From assembly GCF_902170565.1 (NCBI RefSeq), contig NZ_CABHXX010000095.1, positions 62,001 through 126,000 of the forward strand: a stretch of 64,000 nt of DNA, written 5' to 3'. Origin of the DNA: Yersinia thracica (GTDB taxonomy: Bacteria; Pseudomonadota; Gammaproteobacteria; Enterobacterales; Enterobacteriaceae). The translations under genes and the position numbers were made by a program. The notes beneath the pieces were generated by a model. It searched no databases. It was not told the origin of the DNA and saw nothing but the letters and a program-made list of their open reading frames with translations. Of this stretch, positions 7,921 to 17,217 are shown in pieces; the first letter of the stretch is position 1; each line of letters opens with the position of its first letter.

Positions 7921-9609
7921 CTAACCTAATATTCCCGGCCAGACAATGACGATTAATGAGCCCGCCAATGTCAGTAACACGTTGGCAATGGCATAAGTAC
8001 CGGCGTAGCCCAACGCAGGGATGTTACTGCGGGCCGTATCACTGATGATATCCATGGCCGGTGCACAGGTACGCGCGCCCATAATCGCGCCGAAAAGCAG
8101 AGCGCGGTTCATGCGTAATACATAAGCGCCAAAGATAAAACAGATAACCACGGGGACCAAACTCACGATCAAACCGGAAATCAGCATTTGTCCGCCCACG
8201 GCACCCAGGCTGCTATTAATACCGCCGCCCGCGCTTAACCCGACGCCCGCCATAAAGACCATCAAGCCGAACTCTTTCACCATATTTAGCGCCCCTTGCG
8301 GGATATAGCCGAAAGTCGGGTGGTTGGCACGTAAGAAGCCCAGCATGATGCCCGCCATCAACAGACCGGCGGCATTACCAATACCAAAGCTAAAATTACT
8401 GAATTGGAAGGTAATCAGGCCAATCATTAATCCCAAAATAAAGAAAGCGCAGAATGCCAGCAGGTCGGTGACCTGGCTGTGAATGGAGATAAAGCCAATT
8501 TTTTCTGCCACGCTTTTGACGCGCCGAGCATCGCCGCTGACTTGCAAGACATCGCCTTTATTCAATACCACATTGTCATCAATCGGCATTTCAATTTGGC
8601 TGCGGATCACGCGGTTCAGGAAACAGCCGTGATCAGTCAATTTTAAATGGCTGAGGCGCTTACCCACGGCATTGCTGTTTTTGACCACAATCTCTTCGGT
8701 AACAATGCGCATGTCCAGCAAGTCACGGTCGAACACTTCTTTCCCATTACGAAAACTGGGGTCAAGGCGGGAATGGGCATCCGGATAGCCGACCAGCGAG
8801 ATCTCATCGCCAACTTGCAGTACCGCGTCACCATCTGGGTTCGCCAAGATGCCATTGCGGCGAATTCGCTCAATATAGCAGCCAGTTTGGCGATAAATCC
8901 CTAATTCGCGGAGATTTTTACCATCGGCCCACGCCACTAATTCCGGGCCAACGCGATAGGCACGAATGACCGGCAAATAGACTTTGCGCTGGCTGTCGGT
9001 ATCAAGGCCGCGCTCACGAGCAATTTGCTGAGCACTGGTCGGCAAGTCTTGATGTTGTAGTTTGGGTAAATATCGCGCGCCTAAAATCAGACTGACCAGC
9101 CCAATAAGATAGGTCAGGGCGTAACCCAGACTCAGATTATCTTGGGCGTGTTGCAGCGCCGGATTATTGGCGATGGTGTGGCGCAAAGTATCGCCAGCCC
9201 CCACCAACACCGGGGTGGAGGTCATTGACCCAGCCAGCATCCCGGCCGTCAGACCAATGTCCCAGCCAAAGAGTTTACCCAGCCCGAGCGCCAGAATCAT
9301 CGCACTGCCCACCATGACCAAAGCCAGCATCAGGTAGTTTTTGCCGTCGCGGAAGAAAATAGAGAAGAAGTTTGGGCCGGCTTCAACACCGACACAAAAA
9401 ATAAACAGCATAAAGCCCAGATTCAGTGCTTCAGTATTGATGGTAAAATGCTGCTGCCCAAGCAACAGTGATACCACCAACACACCAATAGCGTTACCTA
9501 ATTGAATAGGCCCTAATCGCAGTTTACCTAGGCATAATCCCAGCGCTAAAACCACGAATAACAGCAAGATGTAGTTGCCGTTTAACAAATTTGCGACATT
9601 TATATTCAC
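7921..9609 (-). CDS. ybjL: Putative transporter YbjL (aspartate:alanine exchanger family)
   Basis: Inner-membrane protein of 562 residues with the AAE-family layout. About five N-terminal membrane helices come first (residues 10-190, with [12 protein letters not shown] and [13 protein letters not shown]). Two central cytoplasmic TrkA-C/RCK_C domains follow (about 200-375). About five more helices close the protein (380-560, with [11 protein letters not shown] and [10 protein letters not shown], the duplicated family motif). The two halves form an inverted repeat. E. coli YbjL has been linked to dicarboxylic amino acid export; the substrate here is inferred only. The gene is single, with rybB on its 3' side and an ERIC element upstream of its ATG. 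Confidence 0.9.
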   Translation of the reverse strand: MNINVANLLNGNYILLLFVVLALGLCLGKLRLGPIQLGNAIGVLVVSLLLGQQHFTINTEALNLGFMLFIFCVGVEAGPNFFSIFFRDGKNYLMLALVMVGSAMILALGLGKLFGWDIGLTAGMLAGSMTSTPVLVGAGDTLRHTIANNPALQHAQDNLSLGYALTYLIGLVSLILGARYLPKLQHQDLPTSAQQIARERGLDTDSQRKVYLPVIRAYRVGPELVAWADGKNLRELGIYRQTGCYIERIRRNGILANPDGDAVLQVGDEISLVGYPDAHSRLDPSFRNGKEVFDRDLLDMRIVTEEIVVKNSNAVGKRLSHLKLTDHGCFLNRVIRSQIEMPIDDNVVLNKGDVLQVSGDARRVKSVAEKIGFISIHSQVTDLLAFCAFFILGLMIGLITFQFSNFSFGIGNAAGLLMAGIMLGFLRANHPTFGYIPQGALNMVKEFGLMVFMAGVGLSAGGGINSSLGAVGGQMLISGLIVSLVPVVICFIFGAYVLRMNRALLFGAIMGARTCAPAMDIISDTARSNIPALGYAGTYAIANVLLTLAGSLIVIVWPGILG

Positions 9610-9649
9610 GAGTATGACTTTCTATTCAGCCAGGATAATCCACGATGCA

Positions 9650-9774
9650 TATCCGTCATACTTCAAGCCGCATGTGCGTTGGCTACGTTCAATCACCCGA
9701 ATCACTTACTCATGTAAGCTCATCGGGACTCTTTCACTTGCCGCCTTCCTGCAACTCGAATTATTTTGGGTATA
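9650..9774. repeat. ERIC element upstream of ybjL
   Basis: A roughly 125-bp imperfect palindrome with the conserved ERIC core (AATCACTTACTCATGTAAGC, then TCATCGGGA) and the outer arms TCCGTCATACTTCAAG and ACTCGAATTATTTTGGGTATA, which read as near reverse complements. It lies between the ybjL start and grxA. ERIC copies are transcribed and can fold into long hairpins; it could affect ybjL mRNA if within its leader. Confidence 0.9.
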
Positions 9775-10051
9775 TACACCCTTAATGTTAAATCAGAGCG
9801 ACACATATCTTTTAATTTAAAAACCGTTTAATTCTAAAAAATACCGTCCGACAGGATATAAATGTCGGCAATAGCGTGGTTATTCTAATCGGTCTGCTGC
9901 GAGACAGCCAGTAGTAAGCGGGAAGTTTGGTATAGCTAGCGGGATATACTTGATTTCTTGATAAAATCGGGGTTATCTGCTGCGAATAAGCAACATAAAG
10001 TGATTTTTGGAGACCGCGGTGACTGCGTTGACAGCAATAACAGACAACAAA

Positions 10052-10258
10052 AAAGGGTGGCAAGCACCCTTTCAGACTGCTGACAAACCCCGACGACTCG
10101 ATCTATGGTGGTGAGGACGGGCAGAAGAGTAAAGCGTCCGCGCCAGGGATGGCGCGGCTCGAGCCTACAAGGATGTATTGACGGCGTCTTTACGATCTGC
10201 CTGTTTTCACCGCTGCGGGCACTTTGTCAATAACCTCAAAGGGTGGCAAGCACCCTTT
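10052..10258. repeat. 207-bp element bounded by two identical 21-bp hairpins
   Basis: The 21-bp self-complementary sequence AAAGGGTGGCAAGCACCCTT+T occurs at 10052-10072 and again at 10238-10258. Each copy folds into an 8-bp stem with a 5-nt loop; the second is followed by a T tract on the plus strand. Between them lies another perfect stem, CCGCGCC/GGCGCGG, with a 6-nt loop near 10138-10157. There is no convincing ORF. It looks like a dispersed non-coding repeat or a structured transcript, located in a 724-bp gene-free interval between ybjL and grxA. Confidence 0.6.
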
Positions 10259-10333
10259 TTCGCATAAAACTCATCATTATTGGCACTGCGGCTATTGACT
10301 GACGGCACACCAATAGATCAGTTTGTCCGCCGA

Positions 10334-10597
10334 TTACTTGAACAGGCTCAGATTTTCTTTAGCATAGGCTTCGAAATCTGTGCAACCGCCAATGTGCTTC
10401 TCATCGATAAAGATTTGTGGCACGGTTTCTACCGGTTTGCCGACAGTTTTTTCCAGATCAGCTTTGGTGATCCCTTCCGCGTGAATATCGATGTAACGGA
10501 ATTTAAAATCGTCGCGTTCAGTTTCCAGTTTTTCCGCCAATTCTTTGGCACGAACACAGTAAGGACATCCAGGACGCCCGAAAATCACAGCAAACAT
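10334..10597 (-). CDS. grxA: Glutaredoxin 1
   Basis: Small cytoplasmic thiol-disulfide oxidoreductase that uses glutathione to reduce ribonucleotide reductase, PAPS reductase and OxyR. The 87-residue thioredoxin fold has the active-site CPYC at residues 11-14 (GRPGCPYCVRA), the cis-proline region ETVPQIF, and the glutathione-binding IGGCTDF. Length equals the family norm. The start ATG follows a strong AAGGAGT ribosome site. It is divergent from ybjC, as in E. coli; regulation by OxyR is known there but no site is claimed here. Confidence 0.96.
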   Translation of the reverse strand: MFAVIFGRPGCPYCVRAKELAEKLETERDDFKFRYIDIHAEGITKADLEKTVGKPVETVPQIFIDEKHIGGCTDFEAYAKENLSLFK

Positions 10598-10853
10598 GTA
10601 AAACTCCTTGATTAAATTGAGGTAATCACTTCGTCAACAGTTACTGATATATTCAACTGTTAAATAACTTCTAGCGTATTACTCATTCTCACTTGGGTCT
10701 ACTATGCCCTTTGGTGCAGTGAAAAAAAAGCAGGATTTACCTGTTAATCTGATTAATCCTACCTATTTGCTTCTCGATACTGTTACAAATAGTGAGGATT
10801 CAATACACTGTTTAAAAGCTGATACATAGCTGGTTGGAGGTTCGGAGGTAAAG

Positions 10854-11162
10854 ATGCGCTCATTAGGAGATATGCCCCGTATTGTTATCGTGGCAGAAGT
10901 GCTGGGGATGCTGCTATTAGTTATTGCCTATTTATGTATTAATGACTATTTGTCACTACCTGGCTCTATTGGGACACCGGCTGCTGCCATCATGATGATT
11001 TTTATCGGGATTGCCCTGATGATCCCGGCGGCAGCTTGTATTGTTTGGCGCGTAGCCCATGGTTTTGGTCCGCTATTAGGCAGCGCTGACAGAATATCCA
11101 GGCCACAATCAAAGAAAGAGTTAGAAGAAGCGCGAACCAAAAAAGAGAATAAATCTGGGTAA
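10854..11162 (+). CDS. ybjC: YbjC family inner-membrane protein (DUF1418)
   Basis: A 102-residue protein with two membrane segments (about residues 9-28 and 42-65) and a polar, lysine/glutamate-rich C-terminal tail. It matches E. coli YbjC in layout and in phrases such as LSLP and MIFIGIALMIPAA. Function is unknown. The ribosome site GGAGGT lies close before the ATG. In E. coli ybjC is followed by nfsA and rimK; here the next gene is ybjN after 118 bp, so those two genes are absent from this locus. Confidence 0.85.
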   Translation: MRSLGDMPRIVIVAEVLGMLLLVIAYLCINDYLSLPGSIGTPAAAIMMIFIGIALMIPAAACIVWRVAHGFGPLLGSADRISRPQSKKELEEARTKKENKSG

Positions 11163-11280
11163 GGCCATGATTGAGTCTTTTTGAGGACATTAAATTAGTC
11201 GGGATTGAAGTGGCGCTGTCGGCCAATATTCCGTAAGCTATTCCACTTTTCATATTATGAGAATCGTGAGGTAGGTAGTT

Positions 11281-11766
11281 ATGGATTCACTCATCGTCCC
11301 GGATTTAGCCTTATTACGGCGTTGGCTGGATCAACTCGGTATCTCATTTTTTGAGTGCGATTCCTGCCAGGCGCTGCATTTGCCGCATATGCAAAATTTT
11401 GAGGGGGTGTTTGATGCCAAAATTGATTTGGTCGATAACATTATCCTGTTTTCAGCGCTGGCCGAAGTGCGGCCGACCGCCTTGATCCCGCTGGTTGCGG
11501 ACCTCAGCCAAATCAACGCCAGCTCACTGACGGTGAAGGCTTTTATTGATATTCAGGATGATAATCTGCCAAAACTGATTGTCTGCCAGTCACTGGCGGT
11601 GGAAGTCGGGGTGACATTGGCGCAATTCGGCTATTTTATGCAGCAGTGTGAAGAGCAGATTTCGATGATTATTCTGGAGGCGCGCGCCAATGACTTACTG
11701 TTTATTGGTAACAGTGATGACGATGAGTTGCCACAAACCGCCACTGCTTACCCTGTTATTCATTAA
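11281..11766 (+). CDS. ybjN: YbjN family sensory-transduction-like protein
   Basis: Cytoplasmic 161-residue protein of the YbjN family (type III secretion chaperone-like fold). In E. coli YbjN is linked to stress response, motility and SOS suppression; its molecular action is not settled. Recognisable stretches are LIVPDLALLRRWLDQLG at the N-terminus and MQQCEEQISMIILEA near residue 125. The ATG is preceded by GTGAGG. It lies alone between ybjC and potF as in E. coli apart from the missing nfsA-rimK. Confidence 0.9.
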   Translation: MDSLIVPDLALLRRWLDQLGISFFECDSCQALHLPHMQNFEGVFDAKIDLVDNIILFSALAEVRPTALIPLVADLSQINASSLTVKAFIDIQDDNLPKLIVCQSLAVEVGVTLAQFGYFMQQCEEQISMIILEARANDLLFIGNSDDDELPQTATAYPVIH

Positions 11767-12181
11767 TTGACGTCCGTGCATCAATAATCAGAGTGCTACT
11801 GATAGCCAGTGGCACACTGCCATTCCCGCAGTAAACCATAATATATTCTGCTTTTTACCCTCTTTTGCCAGATATTTGTCGCCGTTTATGCCATTAGTGG
11901 CGCATTACATAGATAGAATATGCATAAAAAATCGATAAAAGGCGTTTTTTACCCTAGAGTCTGGTGCGGATTACCAACTGCGGTTATGCTGCTCTTTCTG
12001 CAAAGGGCATAATATTCCTCCGCAAAATCAGTGATTATCCTTGTTAGGTTAATAATCACCTACCGTGCATAGTCATGCATAGGGTGTTTGCGGCAATGGC
12101 GCTCGGCAGGGCAAAGACGTTGTATCCTATGGATGCAAATTTATCGCACTAATTTACCCCCTATTTTGGAGGAGTTAACGG
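11767..12181. other. Intergenic region upstream of potF
   Basis: About 415 bp without a gene. It presumably carries the potFGHI promoter; a strong GGAGG ribosome site ends it. An inverted pair TGCATAGTCATGCA lies near 12066-12079. I looked for a sigma-54 promoter, expected from E. coli potF, and did not find one with correct GG/GC spacing. Confidence 0.45.
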
Positions 12182-13291
12182 ATGTTCACCCAACGTAAAA
12201 AGTGGTTATCGGGTGTTGCTGCTGGCCTATTAATGGCTGCGTCCGTCTCAGCATCTGCTGAAGAAAAAACACTGCACATTTACAACTGGTCTGATTATAT
12301 TGCGCCAGATACGCTGGCTAATTTCCAAAAAGAAACCGGCATTAAAGTTGTCTATGATGTGTTTGACTCCAACGAGGTGTTGGAAGGTAAATTGATGGCG
12401 GGGAGCACCGGGTTTGACTTGGTGGTGCCGTCAGCCAGTTTCCTTGAACGCCAATTGTCTGCGGGTGTATTCAAGCCGCTGGATAAAAGTAAATTACCGA
12501 ATGACAAAAATCTTGATCCCGAGTTGTTGACCTTGGTCGGCAAGCACGATCCGGATAACAAATACGCGATTCCGTATCTGTGGGCGACCACCGGTATTGG
12601 CTATAACGTCGAGAAAGTCAAAGCGGCGTTGGGGAAAGATGCCCCGGTAAACAGTTGGGATTTAGTGCTGAAACCTGAGAATCTTGAGAAGCTAAAAAGC
12701 TGTGGCGTTTCCTTCCTGGATGCACCAAGCGAGATTTTTGCTACCCTGCTCAATTACTTGGGCAAAGACCCCAACAGTATTCAGGCAACGGATTACACCG
12801 GCCCGGCCACGGAATTGTTATTAAAATTACGCCCCAATATCCGCTATTTCCACTCTTCACAATACATTAATGACCTGGCAAACGGGGACATCTGTGTCGC
12901 TGTGGGTTGGGCTGGCGACATCATGCAGGCCTCTAATCGCGCCAAAGAAGCCAAAAATGGGGTGAATGTGGCTTACAGCATTCCAAAGGAAGGGGCATTA
13001 GCTTTCTTTGATGTATTTGCTATGCCAGCGGATGCTAAAAATCAGGACGAAGCCTATCAATTCCTGAATTACCTGATGCGCCCAGAGGTGATTGCCAACA
13101 TCAGCAACCACGTGTTTTATGCCAATGCTAATAAAGCGGCGACCCCGTTGGTGAACGCAGAAGTCCGTGATAATCCTGGTATTTATCCGCCAGCCGATGT
13201 GCGAGCCAAAATGTTCACATTAAAAGTGCAAGATCCCAAAATTGATCGCGTGATCACCCGGGCTTGGACCAAAGTGAAAAGTGGTAAATAA
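12182..13291 (+). CDS. potF: Putrescine-binding periplasmic protein
   Basis: Periplasmic solute-binding component of the PotFGHI putrescine ABC importer. The 369-residue precursor has a Sec signal peptide (MFTQRKKW, hydrophobic core, then SASA|EE with cleavage near residue 26). The mature protein starts LHIYNWSDYIAPDTL, a hallmark of the PotD/PotF family. Ligand-site landmarks such as SNEVLEGKLMAGSTGFD, YLWATTGIGYN and VGWAGDIMQASNRA are present. Length equals that of E. coli PotF. A perfect Shine-Dalgarno (TTGGAGGAG) precedes the ATG. potG follows after 167 bp holding a possible attenuator, which would let the binding protein outnumber the membrane complex. Confidence 0.96.
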   Translation: MFTQRKKWLSGVAAGLLMAASVSASAEEKTLHIYNWSDYIAPDTLANFQKETGIKVVYDVFDSNEVLEGKLMAGSTGFDLVVPSASFLERQLSAGVFKPLDKSKLPNDKNLDPELLTLVGKHDPDNKYAIPYLWATTGIGYNVEKVKAALGKDAPVNSWDLVLKPENLEKLKSCGVSFLDAPSEIFATLLNYLGKDPNSIQATDYTGPATELLLKLRPNIRYFHSSQYINDLANGDICVAVGWAGDIMQASNRAKEAKNGVNVAYSIPKEGALAFFDVFAMPADAKNQDEAYQFLNYLMRPEVIANISNHVFYANANKAATPLVNAEVRDNPGIYPPADVRAKMFTLKVQDPKIDRVITRAWTKVKSGK

Positions 13292-13369
13292 ACCATTAGC
13301 GGGAATCAGCCGCAGACGATGAGCTTGTCACTGATAACGCATTGATGGATAAGTAAAATAGACCATGGT

Positions 13370-13406
13370 AGGAACCGGGGGTTTATCTTCCTGTTCCTGT
13401 TTTTTA
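13370..13406 (+). terminator. Possible attenuator between potF and potG
   Basis: AGGAAC (13370-13375) can pair with GTTCCT (13393-13398), and a run of six T follows (GTTTTTTATT). Such a leaky terminator after a binding-protein gene is common in ABC operons. The stem is short, so this is tentative. Confidence 0.45.
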
Positions 13407-13458
13407 TTGCGCCGCAGCTTGAATGCGGCCTGTTCTGCTTTTACGGAGAGCACGCTGA

Positions 13459-14592
13459 GTGAATGATGTCATTCCCCGCCCGCAGCAAAAATCCCAAAAG
13501 GTGTTTACCCCCTTGTTGGAGATTCGCAACTTAACTAAATCATTTGATGGTCAGGCCGCGGTAGATGATGTCAATTTGACCATCTACAAAGGCGAGATTT
13601 TTGCCCTGTTAGGGGCTTCAGGTTGTGGGAAATCCACCCTATTGCGCATGCTGGCCGGTTTTGAACAGCCGACACAGGGGCAGATTATCCTCGATGGGCA
13701 GGATTTGTCGCACGTGCCGCCTTATCAGCGCCCAATCAATATGATGTTCCAGTCGTATGCATTATTCCCGCATATGACTGTTGAGCAAAATATCGCGTTT
13801 GGTTTGAAGCAGGACAAATTGCCCACCAATGAAATCAAAAGTCGGGTGGCAGAAATGCTGACACTGGTGCACATGCAAGAGTTTGCCAAGCGCAAACCCC
13901 ATCAGTTATCCGGCGGTCAGCGCCAGCGAGTGGCATTGGCGCGTAGTTTGGCTAAACGGCCAAAATTGTTGTTGTTGGATGAGCCGATGGGCGCGTTGGA
14001 CAAAAAACTGCGCGACCGCATGCAACTCGAAGTGGTGGATATCCTGGCGCGCGTAGGGGCAACTTGCGTGATGGTGACCCACGACCAGGAAGAGGCCATG
14101 ACCATGGCTGGGCGAATTGCCATTATGAACCGTGGAAAATTCGTGCAAATTGGCGAACCGGAAGAGATTTACGAGCATCCGAACAGCAGATTCAGCGCCG
14201 AATTTATCGGTTCAGTGAATGTGTTTGAAGGCGTATTAAAAGAGCGACTGGATGATGCGCTGGTGATCGACAGCCCCGGTCTGCGCCATCCACTGAAAGT
14301 GGATTCGGATGCTTCTGTGGTCGACGGCGTGCCTGTTTTTGTCGCCTTGCGGCCAGAGAAAGTGATGTTGTGTGAACAGGTGCCGGAAGATGGCTGCAAC
14401 TTTGCCGTCGGTGAAGTGGTACACATTGCTTATTTGGGCGATTTATCCATTTATCACGTGAAATTACACAGCGGACAGATGCTTACCGCGCAGCTACAAA
14501 ATGGCCACCGTTACCGTAAAGGGATGCCAACCTGGGGTGATGAAGTACAACTCTGCTGGGATGCCGACAGCTGTGTTGTCTTAGGTAACTGA
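13459..14592 (+). CDS. potG: Putrescine ABC transporter ATP-binding protein
   Basis: Cytoplasmic ATPase of the PotFGHI importer, 377 residues. Walker A is GASGCGKST (about residues 52-60), the Q-loop is MMFQSYALFP, the ABC signature LSGGQRQRVALARSL starts near 150, and Walker B is LLLLDEPMGALD near 170-182. A C-terminal TOBE domain follows from about residue 290 (VALRPEKVML, VVHIAYLGDLSIYHV). The start is GTG at 13459 with ACGGAGAG upstream. The last codons (LGN-stop) are the first copy of a 16-bp tandem repeat that fills the gap to potH. Confidence 0.95.
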   Translation: MNDVIPRPQQKSQKVFTPLLEIRNLTKSFDGQAAVDDVNLTIYKGEIFALLGASGCGKSTLLRMLAGFEQPTQGQIILDGQDLSHVPPYQRPINMMFQSYALFPHMTVEQNIAFGLKQDKLPTNEIKSRVAEMLTLVHMQEFAKRKPHQLSGGQRQRVALARSLAKRPKLLLLDEPMGALDKKLRDRMQLEVVDILARVGATCVMVTHDQEEAMTMAGRIAIMNRGKFVQIGEPEEIYEHPNSRFSAEFIGSVNVFEGVLKERLDDALVIDSPGLRHPLKVDSDASVVDGVPVFVALRPEKVMLCEQVPEDGCNFAVGEVVHIAYLGDLSIYHVKLHSGQMLTAQLQNGHRYRKGMPTWGDEVQLCWDADSCVVLGN

Positions 14593-14643
14593 TGACTTAG
14601 GTAACAGATGACTTGGGTAACAGATAGCTTGAGTAGCTGATCG
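14581..14643 (+). repeat. Four 16-bp tandem repeats spanning the potG stop
   Basis: Units at 14581-14596, 14597-14612, 14613-14628 and a diverged fourth at 14629-14643 read TTAGGTAACTGATGAC, TTAGGTAACAGATGAC, TTGGGTAACAGATAGC and TTGAGTAGCTGATCG. The first contains the last codons and stop of potG. They fill the potG-potH gap and look like slipped-strand expansion. Confidence 0.85.
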
Positions 14644-14662
14644 TTTGGGGAGCAAAAATATT

Positions 14663-15631
14663 GTGATACCAGAATCCACCCGTGGAGCAGCAGAACCACC
14701 GACCCGAGCTGTAGGGCCGGTAACCGCGCTGATTCAACGTTTCCAAATGTCGCATGGCCGGAAATGGGTCATTGGCATCCCTTATTTATGGTTATTTTTG
14801 CTGTTTATGTTGCCGTTCCTGATTGTCTTCAAAATCAGTCTGGCGGAGATGGCGCGCGCAGTTCCGCCTTATACCGACCTGGTCACCTGGTTGGACGGCA
14901 AGCTGGATATCTCGCTCAATCTGGGCAACTATCTGCAACTGTTTGATGATCCTCTGTATATCGATGCTTACCTACAATCATTGCAAGTGGCGGGGGTATC
15001 CACTTTATGCTGCCTGATTATTGGTTATCCATTGGCTTGGGCGATTGCCCATAGCAAATCATCCACTCGCAATATCTTATTGCTGCTGGTTATTCTGCCG
15101 TCATGGACATCATTCTTGATTCGGGTGTATGCCTGGATGGGTATCCTGAAAAATAATGGCATTTTGAATAACTTCCTGATGTGGGCGGGGGTTATTGATC
15201 AGCCGCTGATTATTCTGCACACCAATTTGGCGGTATATATTGGCGTTGTGTATTCCTACCTGCCTTTCATGGTGTTGCCTATCTATACCGCACTGACCCG
15301 ATTGGATTACTCATTGGTCGAAGCGGCACTGGATCTGGGTGCCAGGCCCTTTAAAACCTTTGTCAGTGTGATTGTCCCTTTGACCAAAGGGGGAATTGTG
15401 GCCGGTTCCATGTTGGTCTTTATTCCGGCGGTCGGTGAATTTGTTATCCCTGAACTGCTCGGCGGCCCGGACAGCATCATGATTGGCCGTATTTTATGGC
15501 AAGAATTCTTTAATAACCGTGACTGGCCAGTGGCCTCCGCCGTCGCGACAGTCATGTTAGTGTTACTGATCGTGCCGATTATTTGGTTCCACAAGCACCA
15601 AAATAAAGCACAGGAGGCGCGGTATGAATAA
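14663..15631 (+). CDS. potH: Putrescine ABC transporter permease
   Basis: First inner-membrane subunit of the putrescine importer, about 322 residues. It has an N-terminal cytoplasmic stretch, a first helix near residues 35-55 (IGIPYLWLFLLFMLPFLIVF) and five more helices. The permease EAA-type loop reads YSLVEAALDLGARPFKTF and contacts the ATPase. GTG at 14663 is chosen because GGGGAG (14647-14652) sits ten bases before it; an in-frame TTG at 14645 would add six residues but has no ribosome site. The start lies just after the tandem repeats. The 3' end overlaps potI by 8 nt. Confidence 0.9.
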   Translation: MIPESTRGAAEPPTRAVGPVTALIQRFQMSHGRKWVIGIPYLWLFLLFMLPFLIVFKISLAEMARAVPPYTDLVTWLDGKLDISLNLGNYLQLFDDPLYIDAYLQSLQVAGVSTLCCLIIGYPLAWAIAHSKSSTRNILLLLVILPSWTSFLIRVYAWMGILKNNGILNNFLMWAGVIDQPLIILHTNLAVYIGVVYSYLPFMVLPIYTALTRLDYSLVEAALDLGARPFKTFVSVIVPLTKGGIVAGSMLVFIPAVGEFVIPELLGGPDSIMIGRILWQEFFNNRDWPVASAVATVMLVLLIVPIIWFHKHQNKAQEARYE

Positions 15632-16469
15632 CCTACCGGAAGTGCGCTCGGTCTGGCGTCGGATTATCTTGATTGTCGGCTATACTTTCTTGTATGCGCC
15701 GATGTTGATGTTGGTTATATACTCATTTAACAGCTCGAAACTGGTCACTGTATGGGCGGGGTGGTCTATCCGCTGGTATATAGAGCTGTTCAATGATTCG
15801 GCGATGATATCAGCGGTGGGGTTGAGCCTCACTATCGCCGCGGCTTCTGCCACCATGGCGGTGGTGTTGGGGACGATAGCGGCGGTGGTCATGGTGCGTT
15901 TTGGCCGTTTTCGCGGCTCGAACGGTTTTGCTTTTATGCTGACAGCCCCGCTGGTGATGCCCGACGTCATTACCGGGTTATCATTATTGCTGCTGTTTGT
16001 CGCCATGGGCCACGCCATTGGCTGGCCAGCTGAGCGCGGGATGTTCACTATTTGGTTGGCACATGTGACCTTCTGTACCGCCTATGTGACGGTGGTTATC
16101 AGTTCCCGTTTGCGCGAATTAGACCGCTCAATTGAAGAAGCCGCTATGGATTTGGGGGCGACCCCATTGAAAGTGTTCTTTGTGATTACCGTGCCGATGA
16201 TTGCTCCAGCATTAATCTCTGGCTGGCTACTGGCTTTTACCCTGTCACTGGACGATTTAGTGATCGCCAGTTTTGTCGCCGGGCCGGGTGCAACCACCTT
16301 GCCGATGCTGGTGTTCTCTAGTGTGCGCATGGGGGTGAACCCGGAGATAAACGCGCTGGCGACACTTATTTTGCTGGTGGTCGGGATTATCGGCTTAATT
16401 GCGTGGTGGTTTATGTCCCGTTCGGAAAAACAGCGGTTACGCGAATTACGCAAAGCTGCCCGCAGTTGA
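15624..16469 (+). CDS. potI: Putrescine ABC transporter permease
   Basis: Second inner-membrane subunit of PotFGHI, 281 residues with six hydrophobic segments. The first is IILIVGYTFLYAPMLMLVIYSF. The cytoplasmic coupling loop reads SIEEAAMDLGATPLKVFFVITVP. Length matches E. coli PotI. The ATG at 15624 lies inside the end of potH (8-nt overlap) behind CAGGAGG, showing translational coupling. The TGA stop begins a short AT-rich tandem repeat. Confidence 0.95.
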   Translation: MNNLPEVRSVWRRIILIVGYTFLYAPMLMLVIYSFNSSKLVTVWAGWSIRWYIELFNDSAMISAVGLSLTIAAASATMAVVLGTIAAVVMVRFGRFRGSNGFAFMLTAPLVMPDVITGLSLLLLFVAMGHAIGWPAERGMFTIWLAHVTFCTAYVTVVISSRLRELDRSIEEAAMDLGATPLKVFFVITVPMIAPALISGWLLAFTLSLDDLVIASFVAGPGATTLPMLVFSSVRMGVNPEINALATLILLVVGIIGLIAWWFMSRSEKQRLRELRKAARS

Positions 16470-16529
16470 TTATTAATAAATGGCTAATTATTAATAAATA
16501 GCTAATTGTTAATAAATAGCTGATTAGCC
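16467..16529 (+). repeat. 18-bp tandem repeat starting at the potI stop codon
   Basis: Three units (16467-16484, 16485-16502, 16503-16520) read TGATTATTAATAAATGGC, TAATTATTAATAAATAGC and TAATTGTTAATAAATAGC, with a partial fourth. The first unit begins with the potI TGA; the next two begin with TAA, so each copy regenerates a stop-like triplet. Confidence 0.85.
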
Positions 16530-16636
16530 TGAAAACTGTTAGTCTTTCATTATCTTTTGACGCCGCTTTCGAGTGGCGTTATTGTCAGGGATAACATCAG
16601 GTTACAAAACCCGAACCGGGAGACAAACTGGGCAAT

Positions 16637-17113
16637 ATGAGATTGTTATTTTCATCCGCAGCGTTTTCATCCGCCGCCACCACGCCCGTCCCGGTGTTAA
16701 TCGCTGGAACCGCCATTATTGCGACCCGTTTCCTCGGTGTAATCCTCTTGGTGGCGACGCTGGGCTGGGGAGGGACCGGGAGTTTTATCGCTGAAAGCCT
16801 GCAAAACTGGGACTCCGCCCTGATCTTTATTGCCAGCATTTTTATCCTGTTGCTGGAAATGGTTTGCGGCGTGGCGGTATGTCTACGGCAAAACTGGGCG
16901 CGCTGGTGTTATTTGGCTTGCCAATGGGTGGTCAGCATCTATTTGCTGATGGCGTCACTGGACTGGTTAGAGCTGGATGTTGATGTCTTCCGCATTGATG
17001 GCGATAGCGGCGCTGAAATTTTACATAGTTTGCTGCTACAAAAGATCCCCGACGTGGTGATTCTCGGTTTGTTGTTTTTCCCTTGGCATCGCTATTTTCG
17101 GTCGTCAAAATGA
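16637..17113 (+). CDS. ybjO: YbjO family inner-membrane protein (DUF2593)
   Basis: Predicted inner-membrane protein of 158 residues with four hydrophobic segments (about residues 15-50, 62-82, 90-107 and 135-150). It matches E. coli YbjO in the C-terminal phrase EILHSLLLQKIPDVVILGLLF and in QNWARWCYL. Function is unknown. It lies between potI and rlmC exactly as in E. coli. The ATG at 16637 follows CCGGGAGAC at a somewhat long distance. Confidence 0.85.
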   Translation: MRLLFSSAAFSSAATTPVPVLIAGTAIIATRFLGVILLVATLGWGGTGSFIAESLQNWDSALIFIASIFILLLEMVCGVAVCLRQNWARWCYLACQWVVSIYLLMASLDWLELDVDVFRIDGDSGAEILHSLLLQKIPDVVILGLLFFPWHRYFRSSK

Positions 17114-17217
17114 GTGTTTAACGTAACACAGTGCTACAATTCGCCCTATCAACAGCCTCGGCTGCACATTCAATTTAATGTCTCAGAACGTTAATATCTA
17201 ACAACGGTTAATTATTA

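Noticed and set aside
9812..10063. 83-codon frame on the minus strand upstream of grxA
   Set aside because: It runs into a hairpin repeat, has odd composition and no ribosome site or family resemblance.
11767..12181. Sigma-54 promoter for potF
   Set aside because: Candidate GG/GC pairs have the wrong spacing or poor consensus; not supported.
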